Below, in pieces: positions 1-7,458 of a DNA stretch of 52,145 nt (its first letter is position 1; each line of letters opens with the position of its first letter). The position numbers and the translations under genes were made by a program. The stretch spans positions 1 to 52,145 of the forward strand of contig JAGWBA010000007.1 in the NCBI GenBank assembly GCA_021296215.1, written 5' to 3'. A model generated the notes under the pieces. It was given only the letters and a program-made list of their open reading frames with translations. It was not told the DNA's origin and did not search any database. Origin of the DNA: Flavobacteriales bacterium. GTDB taxonomy: Bacteria > Bacteroidota > Bacteroidia > Flavobacteriales > ECT2AJA-044.

Positions 1-84
1 AACGCGGATGCCCCCGCCGCTAACGCTTGTGGACTATATGTGGATAGAATGTTGATAGTGAGTAATAACTTCGATTGCGAAACG

Positions 85-176
85 CGACATGAAGAGACGA
101 CTTGCCACTTTGGTAGGCCGTCTTTTCTTTTTTACCCCGGTGCCTTCGGCTGTCAACCCCTTGTATTTAGGGATTA
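85..176. repeat. Left arm of a 92-bp inverted repeat (recombinase 3' tail copy)
   Basis: This 92-bp stretch is the reverse complement of 1819..1910 with only two mismatches that I can find. Read on the minus strand it encodes the same last 30 or so residues as the recombinase at 399..1916 (IPKYKGLTAEGTG onward, one N-to-K change). The outer boundary matches the last bases of the tRNA-Pro 3' end in the right arm, but the tRNA itself is not duplicated. It could be the tail of a second, oppositely oriented recombinase cut off by the window edge, or an arm of an invertible element. Confidence 0.9.
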
Positions 177-233
177 TTTCATTGGGCTTGGCATTATCCA
201 ATTGGACTTTTTTGTCCTTCAAAAGGTGGTTCG
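177..233. repeat. Diverged extension of the inverted repeat, adenine-biased differences
   Basis: Homology to the recombinase gene continues ungapped inward from the 92-bp arm and pairs with 1762..1818. Here it is about 72 percent identical (16 mismatches in 57). Written on the strand complementary to the recombinase coding strand, 15 of the 16 differing positions are A in the right copy and T (12) or G (3) in this copy, the T changes mostly as adjacent AA-to-TT pairs. The change alters about seven codons from hydrophobic to polar residues. The cause is not known; see findings. Confidence 0.75.
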
Positions 234-234
234 T

Positions 235-336
235 GGCGGTTGCAAACCGCCAGTTCAGGAGAGGGGAATTAGTGCGCGACAGCGCGTGTTCCCCTCTTCT
301 GAACACCCAATTTTTTTCACTCCCGCTGCAAGCGGG
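235..336. repeat. Three consecutive hairpins with a T-run
   Basis: Three inverted repeats follow each other: 235..251 (7-bp arms GGCGGTT/AACCGCC around GCA), 253..304 (16-bp arms with one mismatch and a GCGC-rich loop), and 322..336 (6-bp arms CCCGCT/AGCGGG around GCA). The large middle hairpin is followed by a run of seven T at 311..317, so it may end transcription coming from the left and shield the recombinase. No convincing gene lies in 1..398; the open frames there are driven by the repeat. Confidence 0.7.
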
Positions 337-398
337 AAAGCGCGTTGGCCTGAGAGTGCGCAGGATGGCCATTTGTTGTACCAATAAACCTGATAATT

Positions 399-1916
399 AT
401 GAAAACGAAATACTTCTTATATGCCAGAAAATCGACCGAAGATGAGGAGCGACAGGTAATGTCAATTGAAGCGCAGATTACAGAGCTAAATGATTTTGCG
501 CGCAGGGAAAAAATCAAGACTGCAGAAACCTTTGTAGAGAGCAAGAGCGCGAAGAAACCGGGGCGGGCTGTGTTCAATGAAATGATGGCAAAGGTTTATG
601 AAAGTAGGGAGCCGATTGGGATTTTAGCTTGGCATCCCGATCGGCTGGCGCGGAATAGCATGGACGGTGGGCAAATCATTTACCTGATCGATTTAAAGCG
701 TGTGGTGGCATTGAAGTTTCCGACCTTTTGGTTTGAACCTACGCCACAAGGTTTATTTATGCTGCAAGTAGCGTTCGGGCAGTCAAAATATTACTCGGAT
801 AACCTTTCGCAAAATGTGCTGCGCGGGATAAGGCAAAAGATCAGGCGCGGGGAATATCATTGCTATGCGCCATTTGGCTACATCAACAATCCGAAAACGA
901 GGAATATTGACGTTGATCCGGTAAAAGCGAAAATCATTAGAAGGCTATACAAGTAATTTGCAGCGGGTGGGCATAGCTTGGAATCCATCCGGCACAGGCT
1001 TTTCCTTTGGGGCGTTGCGGGCAAGACGGGAAAGCCTGTTGTAAAATCGGTTGTGTATCGAATATTGACCAATCCAACTTACTTGGGTTTGATTGAACAC
1101 AAAGGGGAACTATTCGAAGGCGCATTTAAACCGATTTTGGATAAAGCAATCTTTGAAGCGGTGCAAAAGGAATTGCACAGACGATCGAGGCCACGCAAGC
1201 AAGTAGGACGCCATAACTTTCCATTTACTGGCCTTCTAACTTGCGGGGAGTGTGGAGGGCAAATTACGGCTCAATACGCCAAACAACGGAAATACGTTTA
1301 CTACCGCTGTTCAAAGAAGTTTGGCGTATGTGCGCAAGGCTATTTGAGCGATAAGGCTTTGCTTGGGGAATTGAGAGCGATATTAGAAAAGGTTGCTTTA
1401 CCGGATGGGTGGGGCGATTTTCTGCTGGCTGAATGTGAGCGGGTGAAGCGCGAGGAAAAACATGGCAAACAGTCCTTTTCCCAAAATCTGAAACGGCAGT
1501 TGGATGAAACCGAAACCAAATTGGATAAACTGGTAAACGGTTTTCTTGACGGGATGATTGAGCAAGAAATCTACCTCAAAAAGAAGGAGCAACTTCTAAA
1601 AGAGAAAGTTGATTTAGAGGCTCAAAAGCAAGATTTTGAGAAAAGGGGTGTTGAGTGGGTCGAACTTGTGCGTGGGTTCGTGGAGGCCAGTAATGATGCG
1701 GGTCGGCTGATTTCTTCGGATGATTTTGGGGAAATTAAGGCCTTTGTGAAAAAAATTGGGTCGAACCGTCTTTTGTTGGATAAAAAAGTCCTTTTGGATT
1801 TTGCCTTGCTCTTTGATTTAATCCCTAAATACAAGGGGTTGACAGCCGAAGGCACTGGGGTAAAAAACAAAAGACGGCCTACCAAAGTGGCAAGTCGTCT
1901 CTTCATGTCGGGGTGA
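399..1916 (+). pseudogene. Large serine recombinase, split by an in-frame TAA
   Basis: Site-specific serine recombinase of the resolvase/invertase type, about 505 codons if read through. The N-terminal catalytic domain begins with the YARKS motif (likely nucleophile Ser12). A TAA stop at 954..956 interrupts the frame right after RRLYK, and the same frame continues with FAAGGHSLESIR, the recombinase domain, a zinc-ribbon (CGECGG near residue 282 and a second Cys pair YRCSKKFGVC) and a coiled coil near 345-410. One base change explains the break, so it is probably a recent pseudogene. The stop codon TGA at 1914..1916 lies inside the tRNA-Pro gene on the other strand, as expected for an element inserted at a tRNA 3' end. 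The product would cut and rejoin DNA at attachment sites. Confidence 0.88.
1819..1910. repeat. Right arm of the 92-bp inverted repeat
   Basis: Reverse complement of 85..176 with 90 of 92 positions equal. It spans the last codons of the recombinase and reaches three bases into the 3' end of the tRNA-Pro gene. The two arms are about 1.64 kb apart and enclose essentially the whole recombinase gene. Weaker homology continues inward to 1762 (pair of 177..233). Confidence 0.9.
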
Positions 1917-1982
1917 GAGGATTTGAACCTCCGCTCTCGCGCCCCCCAGACGCGCGCTTTAACCGGACTAAGCTACACCCCG
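1908..1982 (-). tRNA. tRNA-Pro (GGG)
   Basis: A 75-nt cloverleaf on the minus strand. The acceptor stem is CGGGGTG/CACCCCG with discriminator A, the anticodon stem CGCGT/GCGCG encloses loop CTGGGGG, giving anticodon GGG, and the T arm contains GGTTCAAATCC. CCA is not encoded. Its 3' end overlaps the stop codon of the convergent recombinase gene, marking it as the likely insertion target. Confidence 0.95.
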
Positions 1983-2031
1983 ATTCGACTCAACATGTGA
2001 GGCTTTCTTTACGTTAACGTAACGTACCTCC

Positions 2032-2062
2032 TTGAGGGGGCACAAAATTAGAATTACTTTCG
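2032..2062 (+). promoter_or_regulatory. Candidate promoter of the TonB receptor operon
   Basis: TTG at 2032..2034 and TACTTTCG at 2055..2062 are separated by 20 bp. This fits the Bacteroidota -33/-7 pattern with one departure in the -7 element. The start codon lies 9 bp downstream. It overlaps the opposing tRNA-Pro promoter. Confidence 0.5.
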
Positions 2063-2072
2063 CAATTTCCAA
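2043..2072 (-). promoter_or_regulatory. Promoter of tRNA-Pro
   Basis: On the minus strand TTG (2072..2070), exactly 19 bp, then TAATTTTG (2050..2043): a textbook Bacteroidota vegetative promoter. Transcription would start about 55 bp upstream of the tRNA 5' end. The -33 element overlaps the first base of the TonB receptor ORF on the other strand. Confidence 0.65.
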
Positions 2073-4426
2073 TGAAAAATATATCACTCATCGGGGTTTT
2101 ACTTCTGTCGCTGACTTTGTCGGCACAGGAAAATTATACCGTGAGCGGCTATGTAACCGATGCCGCAACAGGCGAGTCGCTGATCGGCGCCAATGTGTTC
2201 GAACCGAGCCAATCGCTAGGGACATCAACCAACGTGTACGGTTTTTATTCGCTCACCCTTGCGGGTGGATTCGCAAATATTCGGATCTCATACCTCGGTT
2301 ACAAGGAGTTCGACATTACCATACCACTGAAGAGTGACACCACCCTTTCCTTTGAACTTGAAGCCAGTAGTCTCATCACCGACGAAGTGGTGGTCACCGC
2401 CGATTCCCCGGACCGAAACGTAGAGGGCGTTGATATGGGACGAGTCGACCTCGAACTCGACCTCATTAAGCAAATTCCGGTGGTAGGAGGCGAAGTCGAT
2501 GTACTTAAATCGATTCAATTATTGCCCGGAGTACAAAGCGCTGCAGAAGGATCGAGCGGATTCTACGTACGCGGTGGGGGTGCCGATCAGAACCTCATCC
2601 TGCTCGACGAAGCCGTGGTATACAACGCCTCTCACCTACTCGGCTTCTTCAGTGTATTCAACGCCGATGCGCTTAAAAAGGTAGAGCTGATCAAGGGCGG
2701 AATGCCGGCGAATTACGGAGGACGATTGAGTTCTGTGCTCGATATCAGCCAACGCGACGGAAATTATAAACGCCACCAACAGCAAGGAGGGATCGGCCTC
2801 ATAGCTTCCCGTATCACCGCCGAAGGGCCAATCGTCGAAGACCGCGCCTCGTATTTGTTTTCGGCCCGTAGAACCTATGTCGATCTGTTCTTGGCACCAT
2901 TCGTCCGAGGTACTGAGATTGAAGGGAACACCTACTTTTTTTATGACCTCAACCTCAAACTGAACTACCGCCTAACCGATCGCGATCGAATATACGTATC
3001 GGGGTATTTTGGACGCGACGCCTTTGTATTCAACGACCCAAAAAGCGACTATCAAAATTCGATTCCCTGGGGAAATGCTACGGCGAGCGTTCGTTGGAAC
3101 CACCTATTCACCGATAAATTATTTGTGAACACCACGGCCGTATTCAGCGACTACTATTTTCAATACGAAGCCTCCAACTCAACGTTCGATTACCAGCTGT
3201 ACAGCGGTGTTCAGGATTACACCCTAAAAACCGATTTCAGCTACCACCCCAACCCCCGTAACCGGATCAAGTTCGGAGCTAACTATATCCGACACATTAT
3301 TACACCGTCCAATGTTGGAGGCCGGCAACAAAACACCTCGTTCGGTGCAAAGGGCGTCAACCGCCAACACGCCCACGAGGCAGCCGTTTACGCGCTCAAC
3401 GACTTCGACGTTTCCGAGCGGCTCCGAATCAATGCAGGACTCCGCGTTTCGTTTTTCAATCAAGTAGGACCGTTCGACCGTTACCTCAAGGATCCCAATG
3501 GCTCCATAGAGGACACTGTATCGTACCGAACGGGAGAAACCGTTCAAAGCTATCTCGGTTGGGAGCCGCGATTCAGTGCACGATACCGCCTCAATGATAA
3601 GAGTTCTGTGAAGATCGGACTCGTTCGGAACTACCAATACCTCCACCTGGTCAGCTTCTCGGCTCTCGGCCTTCCTTCCGACCTATGGTTACCTTCTTCC
3701 GATGTCGTAAAGCCGCAGACCGGACACCAGTACAGCGTGGGCTATTTTCAAAACTTCCGGAACAACACTTATGAATTCTCCATCGAAGTCTTCTACAAAG
3801 AACTCGACAACCTGGTCGCCTACAAAGAAGGGGTTACGCCGAACGAAAACATTGCCGACAACCCGGATAACAACCTCACCTTTGGCACTGGAGAAGCCTA
3901 CGGGGTCGAGTTCTTCGTGAAAAAGAGTACCGGAAAACTTACCGGATGGGTCGGATACACCCTGAGTCGAAGTCTACGCTATTTCCCGGAACTCAATGAA
4001 GGAAACACCTTCCTGGCAATTTACGACCGACCTCACGATATCTCGATCGCCCTGAACTACAAGCTCTCCGAAAAGTGGAGCCTCGGAACCGTTTTCGTAT
4101 TCGGAAGTGGATCAAACTATACCCCACCAAAGTCGCGCTACCTCATCGACGGGCAGTTCTATACTGAATGGGGGCCGCGCAACAGCAAGTGCCTACCCGC
4201 TTACCATCGTCTAGACCTCAGCGCTACTTGGGTCGCGAGAAAGACAAAGCGGTTCGAGTCGAGCTTCGTGTTCAGCGTCTACAATGCATACAACCGACAA
4301 AACCCCTTCTTCGTTTATTTCGATGGCCAGGGCAGCATCATTGACGGAACCTATAGTTTAGCCGCGCGCCAAATCACCTTGTTCCCCATTCTGCCGAGTG
4401 TCACGTGGAATTTCAAATTTCTATGA
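2072..4426 (+). CDS. TonB-dependent receptor with carboxypeptidase-like N-domain
   Basis: Outer-membrane gated channel of 784 aa that imports a large or scarce substrate using TonB energy. The signal peptide covers residues 1-19 (MKNISLIGVLLLSLTLSAQ). A CarboxypepD_reg-like domain follows at about 21-105 (SGYVTDAATGESLIGANVF, YGFYSL), then the plug at about 120-225 (PGVQSAAEGSSGFYVRGGG, VYNASHLLGFFSVFN) and a beta barrel to the end. The last codons overlap the next gene by ATGA, so the DUF4249 lipoprotein is translated in coupling, a usual receptor/lipoprotein pair in this phylum. Substrate cannot be told from sequence. Confidence 0.92.
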   Translation: MKNISLIGVLLLSLTLSAQENYTVSGYVTDAATGESLIGANVFEPSQSLGTSTNVYGFYSLTLAGGFANIRISYLGYKEFDITIPLKSDTTLSFELEASSLITDEVVVTADSPDRNVEGVDMGRVDLELDLIKQIPVVGGEVDVLKSIQLLPGVQSAAEGSSGFYVRGGGADQNLILLDEAVVYNASHLLGFFSVFNADALKKVELIKGGMPANYGGRLSSVLDISQRDGNYKRHQQQGGIGLIASRITAEGPIVEDRASYLFSARRTYVDLFLAPFVRGTEIEGNTYFFYDLNLKLNYRLTDRDRIYVSGYFGRDAFVFNDPKSDYQNSIPWGNATASVRWNHLFTDKLFVNTTAVFSDYYFQYEASNSTFDYQLYSGVQDYTLKTDFSYHPNPRNRIKFGANYIRHIITPSNVGGRQQNTSFGAKGVNRQHAHEAAVYALNDFDVSERLRINAGLRVSFFNQVGPFDRYLKDPNGSIEDTVSYRTGETVQSYLGWEPRFSARYRLNDKSSVKIGLVRNYQYLHLVSFSALGLPSDLWLPSSDVVKPQTGHQYSVGYFQNFRNNTYEFSIEVFYKELDNLVAYKEGVTPNENIADNPDNNLTFGTGEAYGVEFFVKKSTGKLTGWVGYTLSRSLRYFPELNEGNTFLAIYDRPHDISIALNYKLSEKWSLGTVFVFGSGSNYTPPKSRYLIDGQFYTEWGPRNSKCLPAYHRLDLSATWVARKTKRFESSFVFSVYNAYNRQNPFFVYFDGQGSIIDGTYSLAARQITLFPILPSVTWNFKFL

Positions 4427-5307
4427 AAACGCTTAAGAATATATTCCTCTTTCTTTCTGTTCTCGCCCTCTCGGGCGGATGCGAGAGTAACATCGATTTG
4501 GAGCTGGCCGATTACGAAGCAAAGATCAGTGTCGAAGGTTACATCACCACTGGTAAACCGGCCCGTATTCACCTGACGCGGAATATCGAATTTCTCGGCA
4601 CCATCGATCTCACCAATTACGAAGATTTCATCATCGAAGATGCCCTAATCGTGGTCTCAAACGGGATCGTTCGCGATACCTGTGAATTTGATGTAGCCCC
4701 AGGCTACCTGCCTCCTGTCGCCTACTTCGGAACTCAGATCATCGGCCAGGAAAATCAGCGCTACGATCTCGAGGTCTATATCGATGGAAAACTGCTCACC
4801 GCATCTACTTATATTCCAAAAGTGAATTCGCTCGATTCGCTTTGGTGGAAAGCCGATGACGTTCACCTTGAAACAGGAGACAGCGTTGGCCCGATCCACT
4901 ACCAATACAGCGACCCCGATACCTTGGGAAACTACCACCGATTGTACTACCAACGCATCGGCATCGACGAAATCCCATTTGCTACCAGCGGAGCTACCCG
5001 GACCGATAGGCTCGTAAATGGGCTCACATATGAATCAACAGTGTATCGATCGCGTACCTACGCCGAGCGCTATGTGCCCGAAGAAAGCGAATCGGTTCCG
5101 GATCAATTCCGCTTTGTTCCGGGTCAAGCGGTCATTCTGTACTGGGACGCCATTTCTTCTACCACTTATGAGTTTTGGCAAAGCACGCGCAATAACGAGG
5201 CTAGCGACGCCTTTAGCCCATCCCAGAACGTAGCCTCCAACATCAATGGCGGACTTGGGATCTGGGGCGGTTATGCGGAGTCCATCGACACTGTTTATAT
5301 CCCATAA
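4423..5307 (+). CDS. DUF4249 family lipoprotein
   Basis: Predicted outer-membrane-associated lipoprotein of 294 aa. The start at 4423 is chosen over an in-frame upstream one because it gives a proper lipoprotein signal: MKTLKNIFLFLSVLALSGGC with the lipobox cysteine at residue 20. The mature part has beta-rich segments such as ISVEGYITTGKPARIHLTR, typical of DUF4249. It overlaps the upstream TonB receptor stop by ATGA. Members are usually encoded beside TonB receptors and probably help capture the substrate; the molecular role is not established. Confidence 0.85.
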   Translation: MKTLKNIFLFLSVLALSGGCESNIDLELADYEAKISVEGYITTGKPARIHLTRNIEFLGTIDLTNYEDFIIEDALIVVSNGIVRDTCEFDVAPGYLPPVAYFGTQIIGQENQRYDLEVYIDGKLLTASTYIPKVNSLDSLWWKADDVHLETGDSVGPIHYQYSDPDTLGNYHRLYYQRIGIDEIPFATSGATRTDRLVNGLTYESTVYRSRTYAERYVPEESESVPDQFRFVPGQAVILYWDAISSTTYEFWQSTRNNEASDAFSPSQNVASNINGGLGIWGGYAESIDTVYIP

Positions 5308-5350
5308 TAAGTTTGTAACCTTAGTGACAAAAGGTGACGGTCATTCTTCT

Positions 5351-5358
5351 TAATTTTG
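5351..5358 (+). promoter_or_regulatory. Candidate -7 element of trxB
   Basis: TAATTTTG matches TAnnTTTG and lies 21 bp before the chosen ATG. No clear TTG is seen at the expected -33 distance. A second match, TAAGTTTG at 5308..5315, directly follows the upstream stop. Confidence 0.45.
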
Positions 5359-5379
5359 TGCATCGATAAAAATGAAGCT

Positions 5380-6360
5380 ATGAGCAACGGAATAGAAAAA
5401 CTGGACTGCGTCATTATCGGATCGGGTCCTGCGGGCTATACGGCAGCGATCTATGCTGCACGTGCAGACCTTAAACCGGTCATGATTCAGGGAATGGAAC
5501 CTGGAGGTCAATTGACCACAACGACGGAGGTCGAGAACTTCCCGGGATACCCGGACGGAATCACCGGTCCGGCCATGATGGAAGAACTTAAGGCTCAAGC
5601 TGAGCGCTTTGGTACCGATGTCCGCTGGGGTATGGTCACCAAGGTCGAGTTCAGCGAAGAGGCCGGAGATTACCACAAGCTTTGGGTCGATAGCAAGACC
5701 GAGATTCAAGCCAGAACCGTGATCATTTCAACCGGAGCAAGTGCCAAGTACCTCGGACTAGAGTCTGAAAAGACCTATGCAGGTAGCGGAGTCAGTGCTT
5801 GTGCGGTATGCGACGGATTTTTCTACAAGGGATTGGACGTGGCCATCGTAGGTGGTGGTGACACTGCCGCAGAAGAAGCTACGTACCTCGCAAAGCTTTG
5901 TAAGCACGTTCATATGTTGGTACGCCGCAACGAATTGCGCGCTTCAAAAGCGATGCAGCACCGGGTTTTCAATACAGAAAACATCACCGTGCACTGGAAT
6001 ACAGAAGCCGAAGAGATCTTCGGTGATGGAGTAGTCGAAGGAGTTCGTATCGTGAACAACGAAACCAGCGAAAAATCAGAACTGGCCATTCAAGGGTTTT
6101 TCGTAGCAATCGGCCACAAGCCGAATACAGACATCTTCAAAGGACAACTCGAAATGGACAATGTCGGCTACCTCATCGTTAAGTCGGGAAGCACCAAGAC
6201 CATTAAACCTGGAGTTTTTGCTTCTGGTGATACTATGGACAAAGTGTACCGCCAGGCAGTAACCGCGGCCGGAACAGGATGTATGGCAGCTCTCGATGCA
6301 GAGCGATATTTGGCCGAACACGAGATCGTGTCGGAAACCGTAGAAGAAGTGACGAACTGA
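5380..6360 (+). CDS. trxB: Thioredoxin-disulfide reductase
   Basis: Cytoplasmic flavoenzyme (326 aa) that passes electrons from NADPH through FAD and a Cys pair to thioredoxin. The FAD-binding GSGPAG is at residues 14-19, the redox-active CAVC is at about 141-144 and the NADPH-binding GGGDTA is at about 157-162. A C-terminal FAD motif GVFASGD follows. Length is normal for the low-molecular-weight class. The ATG at 5380 is preferred to upstream TTG starts because the family begins just before the FAD motif. A rho-independent terminator follows at once. Confidence 0.95.
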   Translation: MSNGIEKLDCVIIGSGPAGYTAAIYAARADLKPVMIQGMEPGGQLTTTTEVENFPGYPDGITGPAMMEELKAQAERFGTDVRWGMVTKVEFSEEAGDYHKLWVDSKTEIQARTVIISTGASAKYLGLESEKTYAGSGVSACAVCDGFFYKGLDVAIVGGGDTAAEEATYLAKLCKHVHMLVRRNELRASKAMQHRVFNTENITVHWNTEAEEIFGDGVVEGVRIVNNETSEKSELAIQGFFVAIGHKPNTDIFKGQLEMDNVGYLIVKSGSTKTIKPGVFASGDTMDKVYRQAVTAAGTGCMAALDAERYLAEHEIVSETVEEVTN

Positions 6361-6383
6361 ATCGCTATCCAATAATAAATGGC

Positions 6384-6419
6384 AAAGCCGCCTTCCTTTC
6401 GGATGGCGGCTTTGTTTTT
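6384..6419 (+). terminator. Terminator after trxB
   Basis: Stem AAAGCCGCC (6384..6392) pairs with GGCGGCTTT (6405..6413) and is followed by a T-rich tract. The rnpB 3' end lies just to the right on the other strand, so the hairpin may serve both. Confidence 0.85.
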
Positions 6420-6431
6420 CTCGGGTATTTA

Positions 6432-6790
6432 GCGTTCCTGTAAGCCGGATTCTGTATCCTGCCGAAGCAGGCTTCTGTCATTTATCTAGCCGCACGCTCA
6501 CGCGTACGATCGGCATCGACCTACCCCCCGGTCGGGCGAGCAGCCCTCAATCCCGGTATACACGGTCTTTCAACCCATAGAGTTTACCCAGCTGCACTGA
6601 TCGCTCGATGCACTGGTGGGCTCTTACCCCACCTTTTCACCCTTACCTCGCAAGCGAGGCGGTTCTTTTCTGCGGCACTGGTCGTACCTCCGTACCCGAA
6701 CGAAGGCCCTTCCCGTTAGGAAGTATGGTGCTCTGAGTTGTCCGGACTTTCCTCCCCCAGGCTAGGCCTGGCAGCGACAGAACGGAACGC
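6432..6790 (-). ncRNA. rnpB: RNase P RNA (bacterial type A)
   Basis: Catalytic RNA of ribonuclease P, which trims the 5' ends of tRNA precursors. On the minus strand the ends pair as GCGTTCC/GGAACGC (P1), and the conserved GAGGAAAGTCCGGAC core lies near the 5' end (about 6749..6763 on the plus strand). The 3' part contains ATAAATGACAGAA and ACAGAATCCGGCTTACA. Length is about 359 nt. No clear TAnnTTTG element was seen in 6791..6870, which instead holds short CAACAG/TGTAGC repeats. Confidence 0.95.
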
Positions 6791-6870
6791 TATTTTTCTC
6801 GGCAACAGTGTGAGCAACAGCAACAGTTAATTACCTTCATTTGTTGTAGCTGTAGCTGTCGTTGTGGCTA

Positions 6871-7416
6871 TTATAAAAGAACTTCCGTTGCCCCGAAGCC
6901 GTACTTCTGGAATGCCGCGTCGAAATGCTCCAGATGATAGACTTCATCCAACAGCCTACAAATTTCGTGTTTTAACACACCCGCTCCAACTCCGTGTATA
7001 AAAACCACGCGATGCAGATTATTCTGCAGGGCGAAATGCATCTTGCGTTCAAAGTGCTCTACCTGAATACGCAGTTTATCGTGTGAGTTGAGACCGCGCT
7101 CAATGTCGACCAGTTGATGAATGTGCAGGTCCACTTCCATATCGACCTTGCGCGAAAGTCGGCTGTGTCTCTTCGAGATCGGCTTTTTCTTCGGCTCCCC
7201 TTCTTTTTCGCGAATCAACTTCGGCAACTCGTCTTCATCGGTCACCCGAGTGATATCGTAGGTTTCCCCGCTATCAACCACCAATTCATGGCTCCAGGCC
7301 TCTTCCTTGAATCCGTCATCCGTCTTAAAGGTAACGAGGTTACCACGCACTTCGGTCACCGTACCTTCGAGTACGTCGTCGATCAAAGCCACACGCATCC
7401 CCTTTTTGATTTCCAT
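6871..7416 (-). CDS. Short Smr-domain protein (DUF2027-like without its middle part)
   Basis: A 181-aa protein. Residues 1-50 resemble the N-terminal barrel of Bacteroidota DUF2027 proteins (GMRVALIDDVLEGTVTEV). Residues about 97-181 form an Smr domain (DLHIHQL, RVVFIHGVGAGVLKHEI, YGFGATEV), a fold linked to nucleic-acid binding or nicking. Relatives are often near 340 aa, so the middle domain seems to be missing here. The start at 7416 (MEIKKGM) is where family homology begins; an upstream extension would run through the divergent promoter. The exact role is unknown. Confidence 0.8.
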   Translation of the reverse strand: MEIKKGMRVALIDDVLEGTVTEVRGNLVTFKTDDGFKEEAWSHELVVDSGETYDITRVTDEDELPKLIREKEGEPKKKPISKRHSRLSRKVDMEVDLHIHQLVDIERGLNSHDKLRIQVEHFERKMHFALQNNLHRVVFIHGVGAGVLKHEICRLLDEVYHLEHFDAAFQKYGFGATEVLL

Positions 7417-7420
7417 AGTG

Positions 7421-7428
7421 CAAAAATA
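7421..7428 (-). promoter_or_regulatory. -7 element immediately before the Smr gene
   Basis: TATTTTTG on the minus strand matches TAnnTTTG and is only 4 bp from the ATG. Transcription would therefore start at or next to the start codon. Confidence 0.5.
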
Positions 7429-7458
7429 CACCCTACTTTTACGCCAAATAAACGCCTT

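Noticed and set aside
253-304. Integron attC site
   Set aside because: The hairpin lacks the core sites expected of attC, and the enzyme is a serine recombinase, not a tyrosine integrase. A terminator is simpler.
34-445. Three overlapping open frames of 115-118 codons at the left edge
   Set aside because: They follow the inverted repeat and hairpins; none has a signal, a domain or a plausible start. Only the recombinase-tail homology on the minus strand is real, as a fragment.
954-956. Stop-codon recoding in the recombinase, hypD (TAA) and hypE (TAG)
   Set aside because: The stops are TAA and TAG, not TGA, and no recoding tRNA or structure is seen. Housekeeping genes use all stops normally, so simple gene decay is more likely.
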